Positions 1-9,061 of a stretch of 30,460 nt of DNA are shown in pieces. The stretch's first letter is position 1. Every line of letters starts with the position of its first letter. The position numbers and the translations under genes were made by a program. The notes under the pieces are model-generated. The model was not told the origin of the DNA. It ran no database searches and was given only the letters and a program-made list of their open reading frames with translations. The stretch spans positions 1 through 30,460 of the forward strand of contig CAJJNP010000017.1 of NCBI GenBank assembly GCA_905193145.1, given 5' to 3'. This DNA comes from an uncultured Odoribacter sp. Its GTDB lineage: Bacteria > Bacteroidota > Bacteroidia > Bacteroidales > Marinifilaceae.

Positions 1-58
1 AAAACCCAATAGTTTACATTATTCTTCCTAAATCCATCCGTATTTGGGCGAGTTTGTG

Positions 59-66
59 TATTTTTG
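59..66 (+). promoter_or_regulatory. Candidate -7 promoter element for dtd
   Basis: TATTTTTG matches the Bacteroidota -7 consensus TAnnTTTG and lies 40 nt before the dtd start codon. No TTTG is seen at the expected 19-21 nt upstream, so this is a -7-only match. Confidence 0.35.
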
Positions 67-105
67 TAAAATCAATCCAAACCCTTAAAATAATTTGTTT
101 TTACC

Positions 106-558
106 ATGAAAGTTGTAATACAACGTGTTCAGCATGCAAGTGTAACCATTGACAACCAACTATATTCCTCCATACAAGAAGGTATGATGATTTTAGTAGG
201 CATACAAGCCGATGATACAAATGAAGATATTGAATGGCTCTCTACCAAAATTTGCAACCTCCGTATATTTGATGACAATGACGGAGTAATGAACCGCTCC
301 ATCCTTGAATCCGGAGGTGATATTCTGGCAGTCAGCCAATTTACGCTTATGGCCCGCACAAAAAAAGGGAATCGTCCATCTTACATTGATGCCGCCAAAC
401 CGGATATATCCATTCCCCTTTATGAACAATTTGTAAAAACACTTTCCTCCACTCTTGGGAAAAGTGTAAAAACCGGAGTATTCGGAGCAGACATGAAAGT
501 GGAACTGCTCAACGACGGCCCCGTAACCATTATTATTGACTCCAAAAATCGTATTTAA
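106..558 (+). CDS. dtd: D-aminoacyl-tRNA deacylase
   Basis: The 150-residue protein has the usual full length for bacterial DTD. This enzyme hydrolyses D-amino acids (and mischarged glycine) from tRNA in the cytoplasm as a chirality checkpoint in translation. Both family signatures are present: SQFTL at residues 77-81 and the cis-Pro loop NDGPVT at 136-141 (Gly138-Pro139), which gives the enzyme its chiral selectivity. Translation starts at an ATG after an AT-rich leader with no strong ribosome-binding site, normal for this phylum. The MazG-like gene follows after 11 bp, so the two are probably cotranscribed. Family identity is secure. Confidence 0.96.
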   Translation: MKVVIQRVQHASVTIDNQLYSSIQEGMMILVGIQADDTNEDIEWLSTKICNLRIFDDNDGVMNRSILESGGDILAVSQFTLMARTKKGNRPSYIDAAKPDISIPLYEQFVKTLSSTLGKSVKTGVFGADMKVELLNDGPVTIIIDSKNRI

Positions 559-569
559 TATCATCTATT

Positions 570-899
570 ATGGAACTGCAAGAATTACAAGCCCGCGTTG
601 ACCAATGGATTAAAGAATACGGAGTCCGCTATTTTAACGAACTGACCAACACAGCCATATTAATGGAAGAAGTTGGTGAATTAGCTCGTGTTATGGCTCG
701 TAAATACGGCGAACAATCCTTTAAAGAAGGAGAAAAAGAAAACCTGGCAGACGAAATGGCTGACGTCTTATGGGTTCTCACCTGCCTTGCCAATCAAACC
801 GGGGTGGATCTAACTCAAGCCATGGAAGATAATTTCAGTAAAAAAACAAATAGAGATAAAAAAAGACACAAAAACAATCCTAAAATCCAGACACCTTAA
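570..899 (+). CDS. MazG-like nucleotide pyrophosphohydrolase
   Basis: This 109-residue all-helical protein belongs to the small single-domain MazG/RS21-C6-type NTP pyrophosphatases, which hydrolyse (often damaged or non-canonical) nucleoside triphosphates to monophosphate and pyrophosphate. The Mg-binding pattern is visible: EEVGEL around residues 32-37 and DEMADVLW around 64-71, giving the ExxE and ExxD acidic pairs. The C-terminal tail is rich in Lys, Arg and Asn and is probably disordered. It sits 11 bp after dtd, which suggests a shared transcript with a quality-control theme. The true substrate cannot be told from sequence. Confidence 0.88.
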   Translation: MELQELQARVDQWIKEYGVRYFNELTNTAILMEEVGELARVMARKYGEQSFKEGEKENLADEMADVLWVLTCLANQTGVDLTQAMEDNFSKKTNRDKKRHKNNPKIQTP

Positions 900-911
900 A
901 GGGATTCTTTC

Positions 912-919
912 TAACTTTG
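912..919 (+). promoter_or_regulatory. Candidate -7 promoter element for the RND exporter
   Basis: TAACTTTG is a full match to TAnnTTTG, 23 nt before the ATG of the exporter gene. The gap after the MazG-like gene is only 43 bp. No good -33 TTTG is visible. Confidence 0.4.
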
Positions 920-942
920 TAATTTCGAAAAAATTAAATATA

Positions 943-3336
943 ATGTGGACTAAGACTGCAGGGCTTATATTACGTTACAGGATAGCTTTTATTATAGCCG
1001 TCCTATTGTGCACGGCCTTTATGGGATTTCAAGCACGGAAGATTCAAATGTCATACGAAAGCGCTGATTTATTACCCAAGACCGACAGCGCCTATATGGA
1101 TTATACCCGTTTCCGCGAGACCTTCGGACAAGAAGGGAATGTCATGGTATTTGCAGTACAGGATAATGATTTTTACAAACTTGACAAATTAAACGATTGG
1201 ATTGCCATGGGCGACTCCATCAAGGCTCTCAAGGGTGTAACCGCCTTGATGGATATTACCCACACGTTTAATCTCCATAAAAATACGGAATTACGCAAAT
1301 TTGAGGTTCGCCCCATCTTCCCTCATCGAATTGATGATAAAGCAGAACTGGACAGCTTGGCTTTTATCGCAGAAAATCTGCCATTCTACGACGGATTATT
1401 GCTTAATAAAGAGACAAACACTTATGGCATGATGGTCACTGTCTCTGCAGAGGTGATGAATTCTCCCAAGCGAGTACAATTGGTGGATGACATTCTCAAA
1501 ATCACCAACCGCTTCACCGACAAGCATTCCGTACACATGCACTATTCCGGCATGCCTTATATCCGAGTTATCAACGCCGAAAACATAAAAGGTGAAATGT
1601 ACATGTTCATCGCCTTGTCACTGTTGATTACCGCCATTATTCTATATCTTTTCTTCCGATCGTTCCGCATAGTCGGATTCAGCGTCGGCATCATCGGCAT
1701 CAGCGTTATCTGGGCTCTAGGAATCATGGCGATTCTCAGTGTTAAAATCACATTGCTGACAGCGATGCTCCCCCCTTTGCTGATTGTAATCGGCATCCCT
1801 AATTGTGTCTATATGATTAACAAATACCATGCGGAATACATGCGCCACGGCAATAAAATCAAAGCATTGCAACGCATGGTACAAAAAGTGGGTAATGCCT
1901 CGCTATTATCAAATCTGACCACGGCAGCCGGTTTTGCCACCTTCACGATTACCTCCAGCCAAATACTCGTCGATTTCGGTTGGGTGGCATTCCTTAGTAT
2001 TGCCTGCGTATTCTTTATCTGCTTGATACTGATACCTACAATCTTCAGCTTTCTACCGGCACCGGAAGCCAAACAGACCAAACATCTCAACAATCCGTTT
2101 ATCAACAAAGTGATTGACAAGCTGATATACATTGTCACCAGTCGAAGACACACAGCATATTATATCGCTGCTGCTTTAGTCGTTGCCGGTATTATCGGAA
2201 TCACCCAGATGAAGACAACAGGATATATGGTTGATGATTTAAAAGAAACAGATCCAATCCGACAAGATTTAGCTTTCTTCGAAGAAAACTTTGATGGTCT
2301 CATGCCACTTGAAATCACAATTGACTTCGGCAAACCCAACCGCGTTTTCCAATTAAACAACTTGGAGAAACTCGATCGCCTGGACAAAGAACTTTCTTCT
2401 GACCCCGACCTTTCAAAAGCTCTCTCTGTAGTAGAAGCAGCCAAATTTGCCAATCAGGCATACTACAATGGCAAGGCATCTTATTACAAGCTACCGACCA
2501 ATATGACCAAAAACTTCATCATGAAGTACGTTGCCGAATCCACAGAAGGTGCAAGTGATATGGCTAAATCATTTGTAGATACAGCCATGCAAAAGGCTCG
2601 TTTAAGTTTCCGTGTCAAGGATATCGGCACCAAGAAAATGGCAGCCAAAGAGGATTCCCTCTACAAAACCATTGACAAGATATTCCCGTCCGACAAATAC
2701 GATGTTACTGTAACAGGTTCCAGTATCATTTTCTTTAAAGGAAATCAATATTTGATTTCCAATCTATTCTCCTCACTTGCGCTTGCCATCGTGCTAATTG
2801 CAAGTTTTATGGCATGGATGTTCAAGAGTAAACGAATGGTGCTTATCGCTTTAGTACCTAATGTTATTCCGCAGATTATCACAGCAGCCATCATGGGATA
2901 TGCCGGCATACCGATTAAGGCATCTACCATACTTGTATTCAGCGTAGCTTTCGGTATCTCGGTGGACAACACCATCCACTATTTAGCCAAATATCGCCAG
3001 GAGCTTCAGGCTACCGGATGGGACATGGCCCGTTCCGTAGTCCTTGCCTTGAAAGAAACCGGACAGAGCATGATATATACTTCCATCATCCTATTCTTCG
3101 GATTCGGAATATTCTGTCTATCAAGCTTTGGTGGCACCTTTGCATTGGGATTGCTTACAAGTATTACACTTTTCGGAGCTATGCTTGCCAATTTGATATT
3201 GCTTCCTTCTCTGTTGCTCACCATGGCTCACAGTATCACGCAACGCAACTTCAAAGCTGAACCATTGCTGCAAATCTATGATGAAGAAGAAGATATCGAC
3301 GAAGACAAACTCGAAATCGAAAACGGTCTGGCATAA
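943..3336 (+). CDS. RND/MMPL-family transporter (SSD-type exporter)
   Basis: The 797-residue integral membrane protein has the two-fold RND/MMPL layout. A first membrane helix (about residues 10-28) is followed by a large periplasmic domain (to about 215) and five helices (about 217-376); the same pattern then repeats with a helix near 405-422, a second periplasmic domain and five helices near 605-765. It resembles the short RND proteins that export lipids or hopanoids rather than the 1000-residue AcrB-type drug pumps. In the second half GISVDNTIHYLAKY keeps the membrane Asp expected of the proton relay, but the matching place in the first half reads GIPNCVYMINKY, without Asp. The C-terminus is strongly acidic. 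Substrate unknown. Confidence 0.88.
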   Translation: MWTKTAGLILRYRIAFIIAVLLCTAFMGFQARKIQMSYESADLLPKTDSAYMDYTRFRETFGQEGNVMVFAVQDNDFYKLDKLNDWIAMGDSIKALKGVTALMDITHTFNLHKNTELRKFEVRPIFPHRIDDKAELDSLAFIAENLPFYDGLLLNKETNTYGMMVTVSAEVMNSPKRVQLVDDILKITNRFTDKHSVHMHYSGMPYIRVINAENIKGEMYMFIALSLLITAIILYLFFRSFRIVGFSVGIIGISVIWALGIMAILSVKITLLTAMLPPLLIVIGIPNCVYMINKYHAEYMRHGNKIKALQRMVQKVGNASLLSNLTTAAGFATFTITSSQILVDFGWVAFLSIACVFFICLILIPTIFSFLPAPEAKQTKHLNNPFINKVIDKLIYIVTSRRHTAYYIAAALVVAGIIGITQMKTTGYMVDDLKETDPIRQDLAFFEENFDGLMPLEITIDFGKPNRVFQLNNLEKLDRLDKELSSDPDLSKALSVVEAAKFANQAYYNGKASYYKLPTNMTKNFIMKYVAESTEGASDMAKSFVDTAMQKARLSFRVKDIGTKKMAAKEDSLYKTIDKIFPSDKYDVTVTGSSIIFFKGNQYLISNLFSSLALAIVLIASFMAWMFKSKRMVLIALVPNVIPQIITAAIMGYAGIPIKASTILVFSVAFGISVDNTIHYLAKYRQELQATGWDMARSVVLALKETGQSMIYTSIILFFGFGIFCLSSFGGTFALGLLTSITLFGAMLANLILLPSLLLTMAHSITQRNFKAEPLLQIYDEEEDIDEDKLEIENGLA

Positions 3337-3363
3337 CAAAATCTCCACAATTAGAAAATAAAA

Positions 3364-3393
3364 AACTTCCCGCAGACATTTGTCAGCAGGAAG
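3364..3393 (-). terminator. Probable intrinsic terminator of deoC
   Basis: An ACTTCC/GGAAGT stem continues through a mismatch into GC/GC pairs and an inner GAC/GTC. Read on the minus strand the hairpin is followed by TTTTTTATTTT, so it best terminates deoC. It could also slow transcription of the exporter gene arriving from the other side. Confidence 0.6.
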
Positions 3394-3400
3394 TCAAAAT

Positions 3401-3426
3401 TGCCGGATTACACCCCTATAATCCGG
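3401..3426. terminator. Second hairpin between the exporter and deoC
   Basis: GCCGGATTA (3401-3409) and TAATCCGGC (3418-3426) form a perfect 9-bp stem with an 8-nt loop. The plus strand has only a short T run after it (CTTTC). It is probably part of a convergent terminator pair. The loop contains the start of a 10-bp direct repeat (CACCCCTATA at 3410-3419 and 3430-3439). Confidence 0.45.
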
Positions 3427-3442
3427 CTTTCACCCCTATATT

Positions 3443-4318
3443 TTACTGTTGTCCTTGCAACGCTTTAATTTCTTTCACAACATCCTCCATCAATTGAGAT
3501 GCTCCAATACGGAAAAGAGATGAGTTCAGCCATTCTTGACCCAGCATATGATTGACAATTGCCAAATAACGAATTGCATTCTGAGCCTTAGATACTCCTC
3601 CGGCAACCTTCAAACCTACTTTTTTACCTGTTTGAGCATAAAACTGACGGATGGCTTCACACATAACATATACGGATTCCGGTGTTGCATTTACCGGAAC
3701 CTTACCTGTAGATGTCTTGATAAAATCAGCACCGGCATAAGCTGCTATTAACGAAGCATTGAAAATCATTTCGAAATCCTTTAATTCTCCTGTTTCCAAA
3801 ATCACCTTCATCAATACGTCTTTACAAGCCTCACGTTTTGCCTTTAAATCATGATACACTTTTTCATAATTCTTTTCCAGCATATCACCCACAGAAATAA
3901 CAACATCCACTTCCTGTGCTCCAGCTTCGACAGCCATTTTTATCTCTGCCAATTTTATTTCAAGAAAACTCTGAGAAGTTGGGAAGTTACCGGCAACAAC
4001 AGCCGTCTGTATATCTGTTGAACGCAACTCTTCACGCACAATAGCAGCAAATTGCGGATAAACACATACTGCAGCGACCGGCTTAAGTTCGTACTTCTTC
4101 AATTTTTTCAACATCTCCACAACAAAAGCCCGTACCGATTCGTCTGTATCTGTCAACTTCAGAGTCGTGTAATCCATGCAGGATGCACAAAATTCCAAAC
4201 CCTCAACACAATATGCCTGTTTGGCTTCTCGTTCGACAATGCTGTCCAAATCAAACTGTATACGTTCGTCCAGATTTGTCCCATTATACGTTGCTAAAGT
4301 TTCTGCTATCTGCTCCAT
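3443..4318 (-). CDS. deoC: Deoxyribose-phosphate aldolase
   Basis: The 291-residue class I aldolase cleaves 2-deoxyribose-5-phosphate to glyceraldehyde-3-phosphate and acetaldehyde, the last step of deoxynucleoside breakdown. The Schiff-base lysine is Lys191 in DFIKTSTGK, the proton-relay lysine is Lys227 in VGLKVAGG, and the acidic partner is Asp138 in EVDVVI. It is about 30 residues longer than the E. coli enzyme, mostly because of an N-terminal extension. A possible -7 element lies 52 nt upstream and a terminator-like hairpin follows the stop codon. It is convergent with the exporter and divergent from mutS. Identity is secure. Confidence 0.96.
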   Translation of the reverse strand: MEQIAETLATYNGTNLDERIQFDLDSIVEREAKQAYCVEGLEFCASCMDYTTLKLTDTDESVRAFVVEMLKKLKKYELKPVAAVCVYPQFAAIVREELRSTDIQTAVVAGNFPTSQSFLEIKLAEIKMAVEAGAQEVDVVISVGDMLEKNYEKVYHDLKAKREACKDVLMKVILETGELKDFEMIFNASLIAAYAGADFIKTSTGKVPVNATPESVYVMCEAIRQFYAQTGKKVGLKVAGGVSKAQNAIRYLAIVNHMLGQEWLNSSLFRIGASQLMEDVVKEIKALQGQQ

Positions 4319-4369
4319 TATCTCTATTATTTTATTTTCATTCCAACCAATTCCCTATAATATTGAGGA

Positions 4370-4377
4370 CAAAATTA
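4370..4377 (-). promoter_or_regulatory. Candidate -7 promoter element for deoC
   Basis: On the minus strand this reads TAATTTTG, matching TAnnTTTG, 51 nt before the deoC start. No clear -33 element is visible. Confidence 0.4.
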
Positions 4378-4420
4378 CACAATGTTCGTGAGGTTTTAAA
4401 CTTTTCTTGGCAAAAATATT

Positions 4421-4428
4421 TATCTTTG
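4421..4428 (+). promoter_or_regulatory. Candidate -7 promoter element for mutS
   Basis: TATCTTTG matches TAnnTTTG 37 nt before the mutS ATG. Together with the deoC element on the opposite strand it makes this short intergenic region a divergent promoter pair. Confidence 0.45.
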
Positions 4429-4465
4429 AAATCTCTATTTAAAAACAATATAAATACAAAAGTTT

Positions 4466-7081
4466 ATGGCAAAGAAAGATGGCGGCGAGACCCCGTTAAT
4501 GAAACAGTATTATGCGATGAAGGCAAAATATCCTGACGCACTGCTGCTTTACCGAATGGGCGATTTCTATGAGACTTTTGGAGAAGATGCCATTACCACT
4601 TCGAGAATTTTAGGAATCACTCTCACAAAACGTTCATCGGGAAATCCCGGTAGCGTAGAACTGGCAGGATTCCCTTTTCATGCCATAGACAATTATCTGC
4701 CCAAATTGGTCAGAGCCGGACAGCGGGTTGCCATCTGCGAACAATTGGAAGACCCTAAAAAAACAAAGTTCCTGGTAAAACGGGGAGTCATTGAGCTGGT
4801 GACACCCGGAGTTTCATATAATGAATATTCTTCGGACACCAAATGCAACATCTTCCTTGCATCGGTATTTTTCAATAAAGCAGACATAGGCTTAGCGCTT
4901 TTAGATCTATCTACAGGCGAATTCCTAACGACTGAAGGTACTCATGCCACTATCGACAAGTTATTAAACAGTTTCCAGCCTAAAGAAGTGATTTATCCCA
5001 AAGGACAAGAAGCAAAATTCCACGAACTTTTTGGTAATAAATTCTATATCTATCCCATTGAAGAGTGGTTTTTTGACAAGGATTCTGCCACAGAACGATT
5101 AATAAAACATTTTGAGGTCTCCTCTCTCAAAGGTTTCGGAATCGAACGTATGAACAGCGCTATTTCAGCTTCCGGAGCCATACTGCACTATCTTGAAATG
5201 ACAAAGCATGATATGATTTCGCATCTGACGACCATATCTCGAATTGACGAATCCCATCATGTATTGTTGGACAGATTTACTTTACGCAATCTTGAATTGC
5301 TAAATTCCACTTTTGAAGGAGGATGCTCTCTGGTGGATATTCTGGACAAAACCACCACCCCCATGGGGAGCAGAACCCTCAGACGATGGATCAGTATGCC
5401 GTTGAAATCGCCGGAAGAAATCAACCGACGCCTGGATATTGTAGACTATTTCATCCGGCATGAAAAAGAACGGATAGAAACAGAAGAGTCGTTAGAACAT
5501 ATCGGAGACCTGGAACGACTGACCTCAAAAATTGGTGTAGGACGCATTTCTCCGCGAGAGATGAACCAACTGAAAACAGCTTTGGCCAACATTCCTCCCT
5601 TAAAAGAAATGTGCATACAATCAGGTGTGAAAATTCTGCAGGAACTTGCAGATAAACTTGACCCATGCCTGCCATTATATGAAAAAATCAACCGCCAAAT
5701 ACAAGAAAACGCCCCCCAACAGGTAGCAAAGGGAAACGTCATTGCAGAAGGTGTACACGCAGAATTGGACGAACTTCGCAATATTTCTTCCCATGGAAAA
5801 GAAAAACTGTTGGAAATCCAACAACGGGAAAGCGAAGCAACCGGCATTCCTTCTCTGAAAATAGGATTCAACAATGTATTTGGCTATTATATCGAGGTCA
5901 CCAAAACCCATAAAGACAAAGCACCGGCTACCTGGATTCGCAAACAAACTCTTGTAAACGGCGAACGTTATATAACTCCGGAGTTGAAAGAATATGAAGA
6001 CAAGATATTAGGTGCTGAAGACCGAATTCTTGCCATCGAAACAGAATTATACAACACCCTGCTGTCAGAGGCTGCAGAATACATACGGCCACTTCAGGCA
6101 GATGCCAAAATCCTGTCAGCCATCGATACGCTGGTGGCTTTTGCAGAAGTGTCCAAAGCCAATAATTACCACCGCCCCCAAGTGGACGATTCAGATATCA
6201 TTGATATCCGGGAAGGACGACATCCGGTCATTGAAAAACAATTGCCTCCCGGAGATGAATATATTTCCAACAATGTTTATCTTGATAAGGAGAAACAACA
6301 AATTATCATTATCACCGGACCGAACATGGCTGGTAAATCAGCCCTGCTGCGCCAAACCGCCCTCATCGTGATAATGGCTCAAGCCGGCTGTTTTGTTCCG
6401 GCAGAAGCTGCTAATATCGGCTATATAGACAGAATATTCACCCGTGTCGGAGCTTCTGACAATATCTCTCAAGGAGAATCCACATTCATGGTTGAAATGA
6501 ATGAAGCCGCCAACATTCTAAACAACATTTCAGACCGTTGCCTGGTACTGTTTGACGAATTGGGAAGAGGCACCTCTACCTATGACGGTATTTCCATCGC
6601 CTGGGCCATTGTCGAATACCTGCATGAACATCCGAAATACCATGCCAAGACACTGTTTGCCACGCACTATCACGAACTGAACGAAATGGAACACTCCTTC
6701 AAGAAAATCAAAAACTACAATGTTTCGGTCAAAGAAGTTGGCAACAAAGTGATTTTTTTGCGTAAATTAGTGAGAGGCGGTTCCAACCATTCTTTCGGTA
6801 TTCAGGTTGGCAAAATGGCAGGACTTCCCCAATCCGTCGTCAAACGGGCTGATGACATATTAAAGCAACTGGAAGACAGCAAAGACAAGAATGACCATCT
6901 GCACAAAAATGTTGAGCATATTGCAGAAGCCCGGGAAGGTTTGCAACTCAGCTTTTTCCAATTGGACGACCCAGTTCTAACTCAAATCCGTGAGGAAATT
7001 GCAGGACTAGACATTAACAGCCTCACCCCTTTGGAAGCTTTGAACAAATTAAATGAGATAAAAAAAATAACCGGACTTTAA
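4466..7081 (+). CDS. mutS: DNA mismatch repair protein MutS
   Basis: The full-length 871-residue MutS1 recognises base mismatches and small loops and starts repair with MutL. The mismatch-reading Phe-x-Glu motif is Phe34-Tyr35-Glu36 in [12 protein letters not shown]. The lever/clamp region is in the middle and the ABC ATPase at the C-terminal end: Walker [14 protein letters not shown] near 618, signature [11 protein letters not shown] near 670 and Walker [17 protein letters not shown] near 693. The ATG start gives the expected MutS1 N-terminus. The gene ends in a hairpin shared with the convergent cyclophilin gene. Family and role are certain; there is no sign of damage. Confidence 0.98.
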   Translation: MAKKDGGETPLMKQYYAMKAKYPDALLLYRMGDFYETFGEDAITTSRILGITLTKRSSGNPGSVELAGFPFHAIDNYLPKLVRAGQRVAICEQLEDPKKTKFLVKRGVIELVTPGVSYNEYSSDTKCNIFLASVFFNKADIGLALLDLSTGEFLTTEGTHATIDKLLNSFQPKEVIYPKGQEAKFHELFGNKFYIYPIEEWFFDKDSATERLIKHFEVSSLKGFGIERMNSAISASGAILHYLEMTKHDMISHLTTISRIDESHHVLLDRFTLRNLELLNSTFEGGCSLVDILDKTTTPMGSRTLRRWISMPLKSPEEINRRLDIVDYFIRHEKERIETEESLEHIGDLERLTSKIGVGRISPREMNQLKTALANIPPLKEMCIQSGVKILQELADKLDPCLPLYEKINRQIQENAPQQVAKGNVIAEGVHAELDELRNISSHGKEKLLEIQQRESEATGIPSLKIGFNNVFGYYIEVTKTHKDKAPATWIRKQTLVNGERYITPELKEYEDKILGAEDRILAIETELYNTLLSEAAEYIRPLQADAKILSAIDTLVAFAEVSKANNYHRPQVDDSDIIDIREGRHPVIEKQLPPGDEYISNNVYLDKEKQQIIIITGPNMAGKSALLRQTALIVIMAQAGCFVPAEAANIGYIDRIFTRVGASDNISQGESTFMVEMNEAANILNNISDRCLVLFDELGRGTSTYDGISIAWAIVEYLHEHPKYHAKTLFATHYHELNEMEHSFKKIKNYNVSVKEVGNKVIFLRKLVRGGSNHSFGIQVGKMAGLPQSVVKRADDILKQLEDSKDKNDHLHKNVEHIAEAREGLQLSFFQLDDPVLTQIREEIAGLDINSLTPLEALNKLNEIKKITGL

Positions 7082-7093
7082 GCCCGGTTATTT
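7065..7093. terminator. Bidirectional terminator between mutS and the cyclophilin gene
   Basis: AAATAACCGG (7065-7074) pairs perfectly with CCGGTTATTT (7084-7093) around a 9-nt loop. The left arm and loop include the last mutS codons and stop, and the right arm ends one base before the cyclophilin stop codon. On the minus strand the stem leads into an eight-T run; on the plus strand the tract is TTATTTCTATT. Confidence 0.75.
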
Positions 7094-7903
7094 CTATTCG
7101 ATAACAATTTTTTCAATCACCACATTCTCCAATGGCCGAGCGTTCTTGTCAACAGGCACAGCCGATATTTTATCCACCACATCTAATCCTTCTATAACTT
7201 CCCCAAAGACAGTATAAGCTCCATCCAAATGAGGTGTACCCCCGATTGTTGTATATATCTTTTCCTGCTCCGGAGAAAGCGTCAATTTATCAGCGACAAA
7301 CTGATGCCGTGCTGTTTGCAAAATCTCAGCATCTATATCTTTTAATCTTTCAAAAGCTAAAGAATCACCTCTCAAACGACACTGGGCAATCTCCTCTGCC
7401 TTAGAAGCTTTTATCGTATTCAACAACGCTGTAAAACGCCGATGATTAATTTTTTCGACCAGTTCTGTCAATTCTTCCTGCGTATAGACTTTTCCTTTCA
7501 CTATATAAAAATGCGAACCGCTTGAATTACGTTCAGGATTAACCTCATCCCCTTCACGCGCTGCTGCCAAAGCCCCTTTTTTATGAAAATACTGAGGCAA
7601 AATTTCAGCTTTCAAGGTATAACCGGCATCTTTGTCACCAAGAAACGTACCCGTCTGTGCCATGCGAGAATCCGGATCTCCCGTTTGAATCATAAAATCC
7701 TGAATAACCCGATGAAACAACAAACCATTATAAAACCCGTTACGCACAAGTTTCAAAATATTTTCACGATGCAATACGGTCTCATCATAAAGACACAACC
7801 GGACATCCCCTAACGAAGTTTCCATGCGCAATACCGTACCTTCATCCTGCTTACACCCCCAAAGCAGAACCCCTACCATAAGGCAATAAAATATCTTTTT
7901 CAT
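7094..7903 (-). CDS. Cyclophilin-type peptidyl-prolyl isomerase, lipoprotein
   Basis: This start gives 269 residues with a clear lipoprotein signal, MKKIFYCLMVGVLLWGC, and lipidated Cys17; an upstream ATG at 7936 would only add a stretch that spoils the signal. It is expected to be an envelope-anchored prolyl isomerase that helps exported proteins fold. Cyclophilin motifs include FHRVIQDFMIQTGDP (63-77, catalytic Arg65), GSHFYIV (129-135) and DGAYTVFGEV (227-236). A helical, charged insert of about 80 residues (138-220) lies between the last two of these motifs. The gene is convergent with mutS and divergent from the SPOR lipoprotein gene. Confidence 0.92.
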   Translation of the reverse strand: MKKIFYCLMVGVLLWGCKQDEGTVLRMETSLGDVRLCLYDETVLHRENILKLVRNGFYNGLLFHRVIQDFMIQTGDPDSRMAQTGTFLGDKDAGYTLKAEILPQYFHKKGALAAAREGDEVNPERNSSGSHFYIVKGKVYTQEELTELVEKINHRRFTALLNTIKASKAEEIAQCRLRGDSLAFERLKDIDAEILQTARHQFVADKLTLSPEQEKIYTTIGGTPHLDGAYTVFGEVIEGLDVVDKISAVPVDKNARPLENVVIEKIVIE

Positions 7904-7933
7904 TTCAATGTTTGTATATGGTTTAATAGACCG

Positions 7934-7941
7934 CAAAATTA
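7934..7941 (-). promoter_or_regulatory. Candidate -7 promoter element for the cyclophilin gene
   Basis: The minus strand reads TAATTTTG, a TAnnTTTG match, 30 nt before the ATG at 7903. This placement supports the downstream start over the one at 7936, which would lie about where transcription begins. Confidence 0.45.
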
Positions 7942-8002
7942 ATTTATATCCTCATAAAGACCACGACTCTGCCATTATATTTTTTTTGCTCCAACCTTTC
8001 GC

Positions 8003-8010
8003 TATATTTG
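8003..8010 (+). promoter_or_regulatory. Candidate -7 promoter element for the SPOR lipoprotein
   Basis: TATATTTG matches TAnnTTTG and lies 19 nt before the ATG. The -33 position is not well matched. Confidence 0.4.
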
Positions 8011-8029
8011 CAACAAAAATATTCAAAAT

Positions 8030-8452
8030 ATGAAAGTATTAATATCTTTTTTGGCTGTCAGTTCCCTGTTTCTCGGATGCAAGGAGCGCTCTTTACCCAA
8101 TGAATATCTAAGCAATATCCGTGTTGTCCGTAGCATGGAAAAGAACGTAACAACCCCTCAAATCAAAAAGGATACTACTACAAAAGAAAAAACTCTTGAA
8201 AAAACACCTGCTGCCAAAGAATTAAAATATCATATCATTGTTGCCAGTTTCAAAGAGAATGACAAAGCCAGTGCAGAAAAAATCGTAAAACGGCTGAAAG
8301 CCGAAAACCATCCGGCCTCATTGATCTATTCCTCCCAAAGATATCGTGTCAGCATTGCCGGCTTCCCGACAGAAGCGGATGCTACTGCAGCATTAGACAA
8401 ATACCGTGCAATCACCAAACGACAGGATATTTGGGTTCACAAAGTCAGATAA
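8030..8452 (+). CDS. SPOR-domain lipoprotein
   Basis: This small 140-residue protein starts with a lipoprotein signal (MKVLISFLAVSSLFLGC, lipidated Cys17), continues with a Lys/Thr-rich linker (about 18-63) and ends in a SPOR domain (about 64-140, with YHIIVASFKENDKASAEK and the late YRVSIAGF strand). SPOR domains bind denuded peptidoglycan glycan strands, commonly at the division septum, so an outer-membrane lipoprotein with a role at the cell wall is likely. The stop codon abuts that of the convergent PAP2-like gene with no spacer. The exact division role cannot be read from sequence. Confidence 0.9.
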   Translation: MKVLISFLAVSSLFLGCKERSLPNEYLSNIRVVRSMEKNVTTPQIKKDTTTKEKTLEKTPAAKELKYHIIVASFKENDKASAEKIVKRLKAENHPASLIYSSQRYRVSIAGFPTEADATAALDKYRAITKRQDIWVHKVR

Positions 8453-9055
8453 TCAGAAAAGAATACTCCAAACCGCTAAAGCTCCAAACAAAAAACCGAC
8501 ATACACTTGAAGTGGATTATGCTTGTTCAAGTAAAGACGGCTGGCCGCCAGCAGCCCTGCAAGCAACATGACAAATATAAAACTACCACGCATATCACCC
8601 GGATATTTCATACCCAATACCAACAAAAAACCACACAATCCACCCATCGCAGTCATGTGCATACTCATTTTCCATCTCAAGGTCACGACAGAAAAAACAG
8701 ACAACAGAATAATCAATACCAAATAGAGCTGCTGCACAATATGTGTATAGGCAACCCGCCCCAATAGCCAAAAACCAAAAAAAGTAAAAGCTACAGTCAC
8801 TAATATCGGATACACCCGCTCCTGCTTGTCCTCCAAATGAAAATCCCTTATTAATTGCAATCGCTTAAACAGCGGCAGACTCAACATCGGCATCAATAAC
8901 AGGACAAACAACGTTACTATATAACAATAAATTTGCGTAGCTCTAGGTATCAAAGCAAACATCGATCCGCTACTAAAAAGGAAAAGAAGTGCATATATGG
9001 GCATCAAAAAAGGATGCAGCACATAAGATATCGTTTTTGCTAAAATCTTCATCAT
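8453..9055 (-). CDS. PAP2-like integral membrane protein
   Basis: This 200-residue membrane protein has about six hydrophobic helices. The C-terminal half recalls the PAP2 phosphatase fold: MSMHMTAMGGLCG resembles the PSGH motif and SRLYLNKHNPLQVYVG resembles the third motif SRxxxxxHxxxDVxxG. The final Asp is replaced by Gln and the Ser-Gly-His of motif two is not canonical (His-Met-Thr-Ala), so catalytic activity is uncertain. It lies 6 bp after rpoN on the same strand and is probably cotranscribed with it. An undecaprenyl-pyrophosphate or lipid phosphatase role is possible but unproven; a non-enzymatic membrane role is the alternative. Confidence 0.7.
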   Translation of the reverse strand: MMKILAKTISYVLHPFLMPIYALLFLFSSGSMFALIPRATQIYCYIVTLFVLLLMPMLSLPLFKRLQLIRDFHLEDKQERVYPILVTVAFTFFGFWLLGRVAYTHIVQQLYLVLIILLSVFSVVTLRWKMSMHMTAMGGLCGFLLVLGMKYPGDMRGSFIFVMLLAGLLAASRLYLNKHNPLQVYVGFLFGALAVWSILF

Positions 9056-9061
9056 CTTGAA

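Noticed and set aside
3018..3260. 80-residue frame inside the exporter gene
   Set aside because: It is a shadow in another frame of a clearly real membrane protein, with no independent features.
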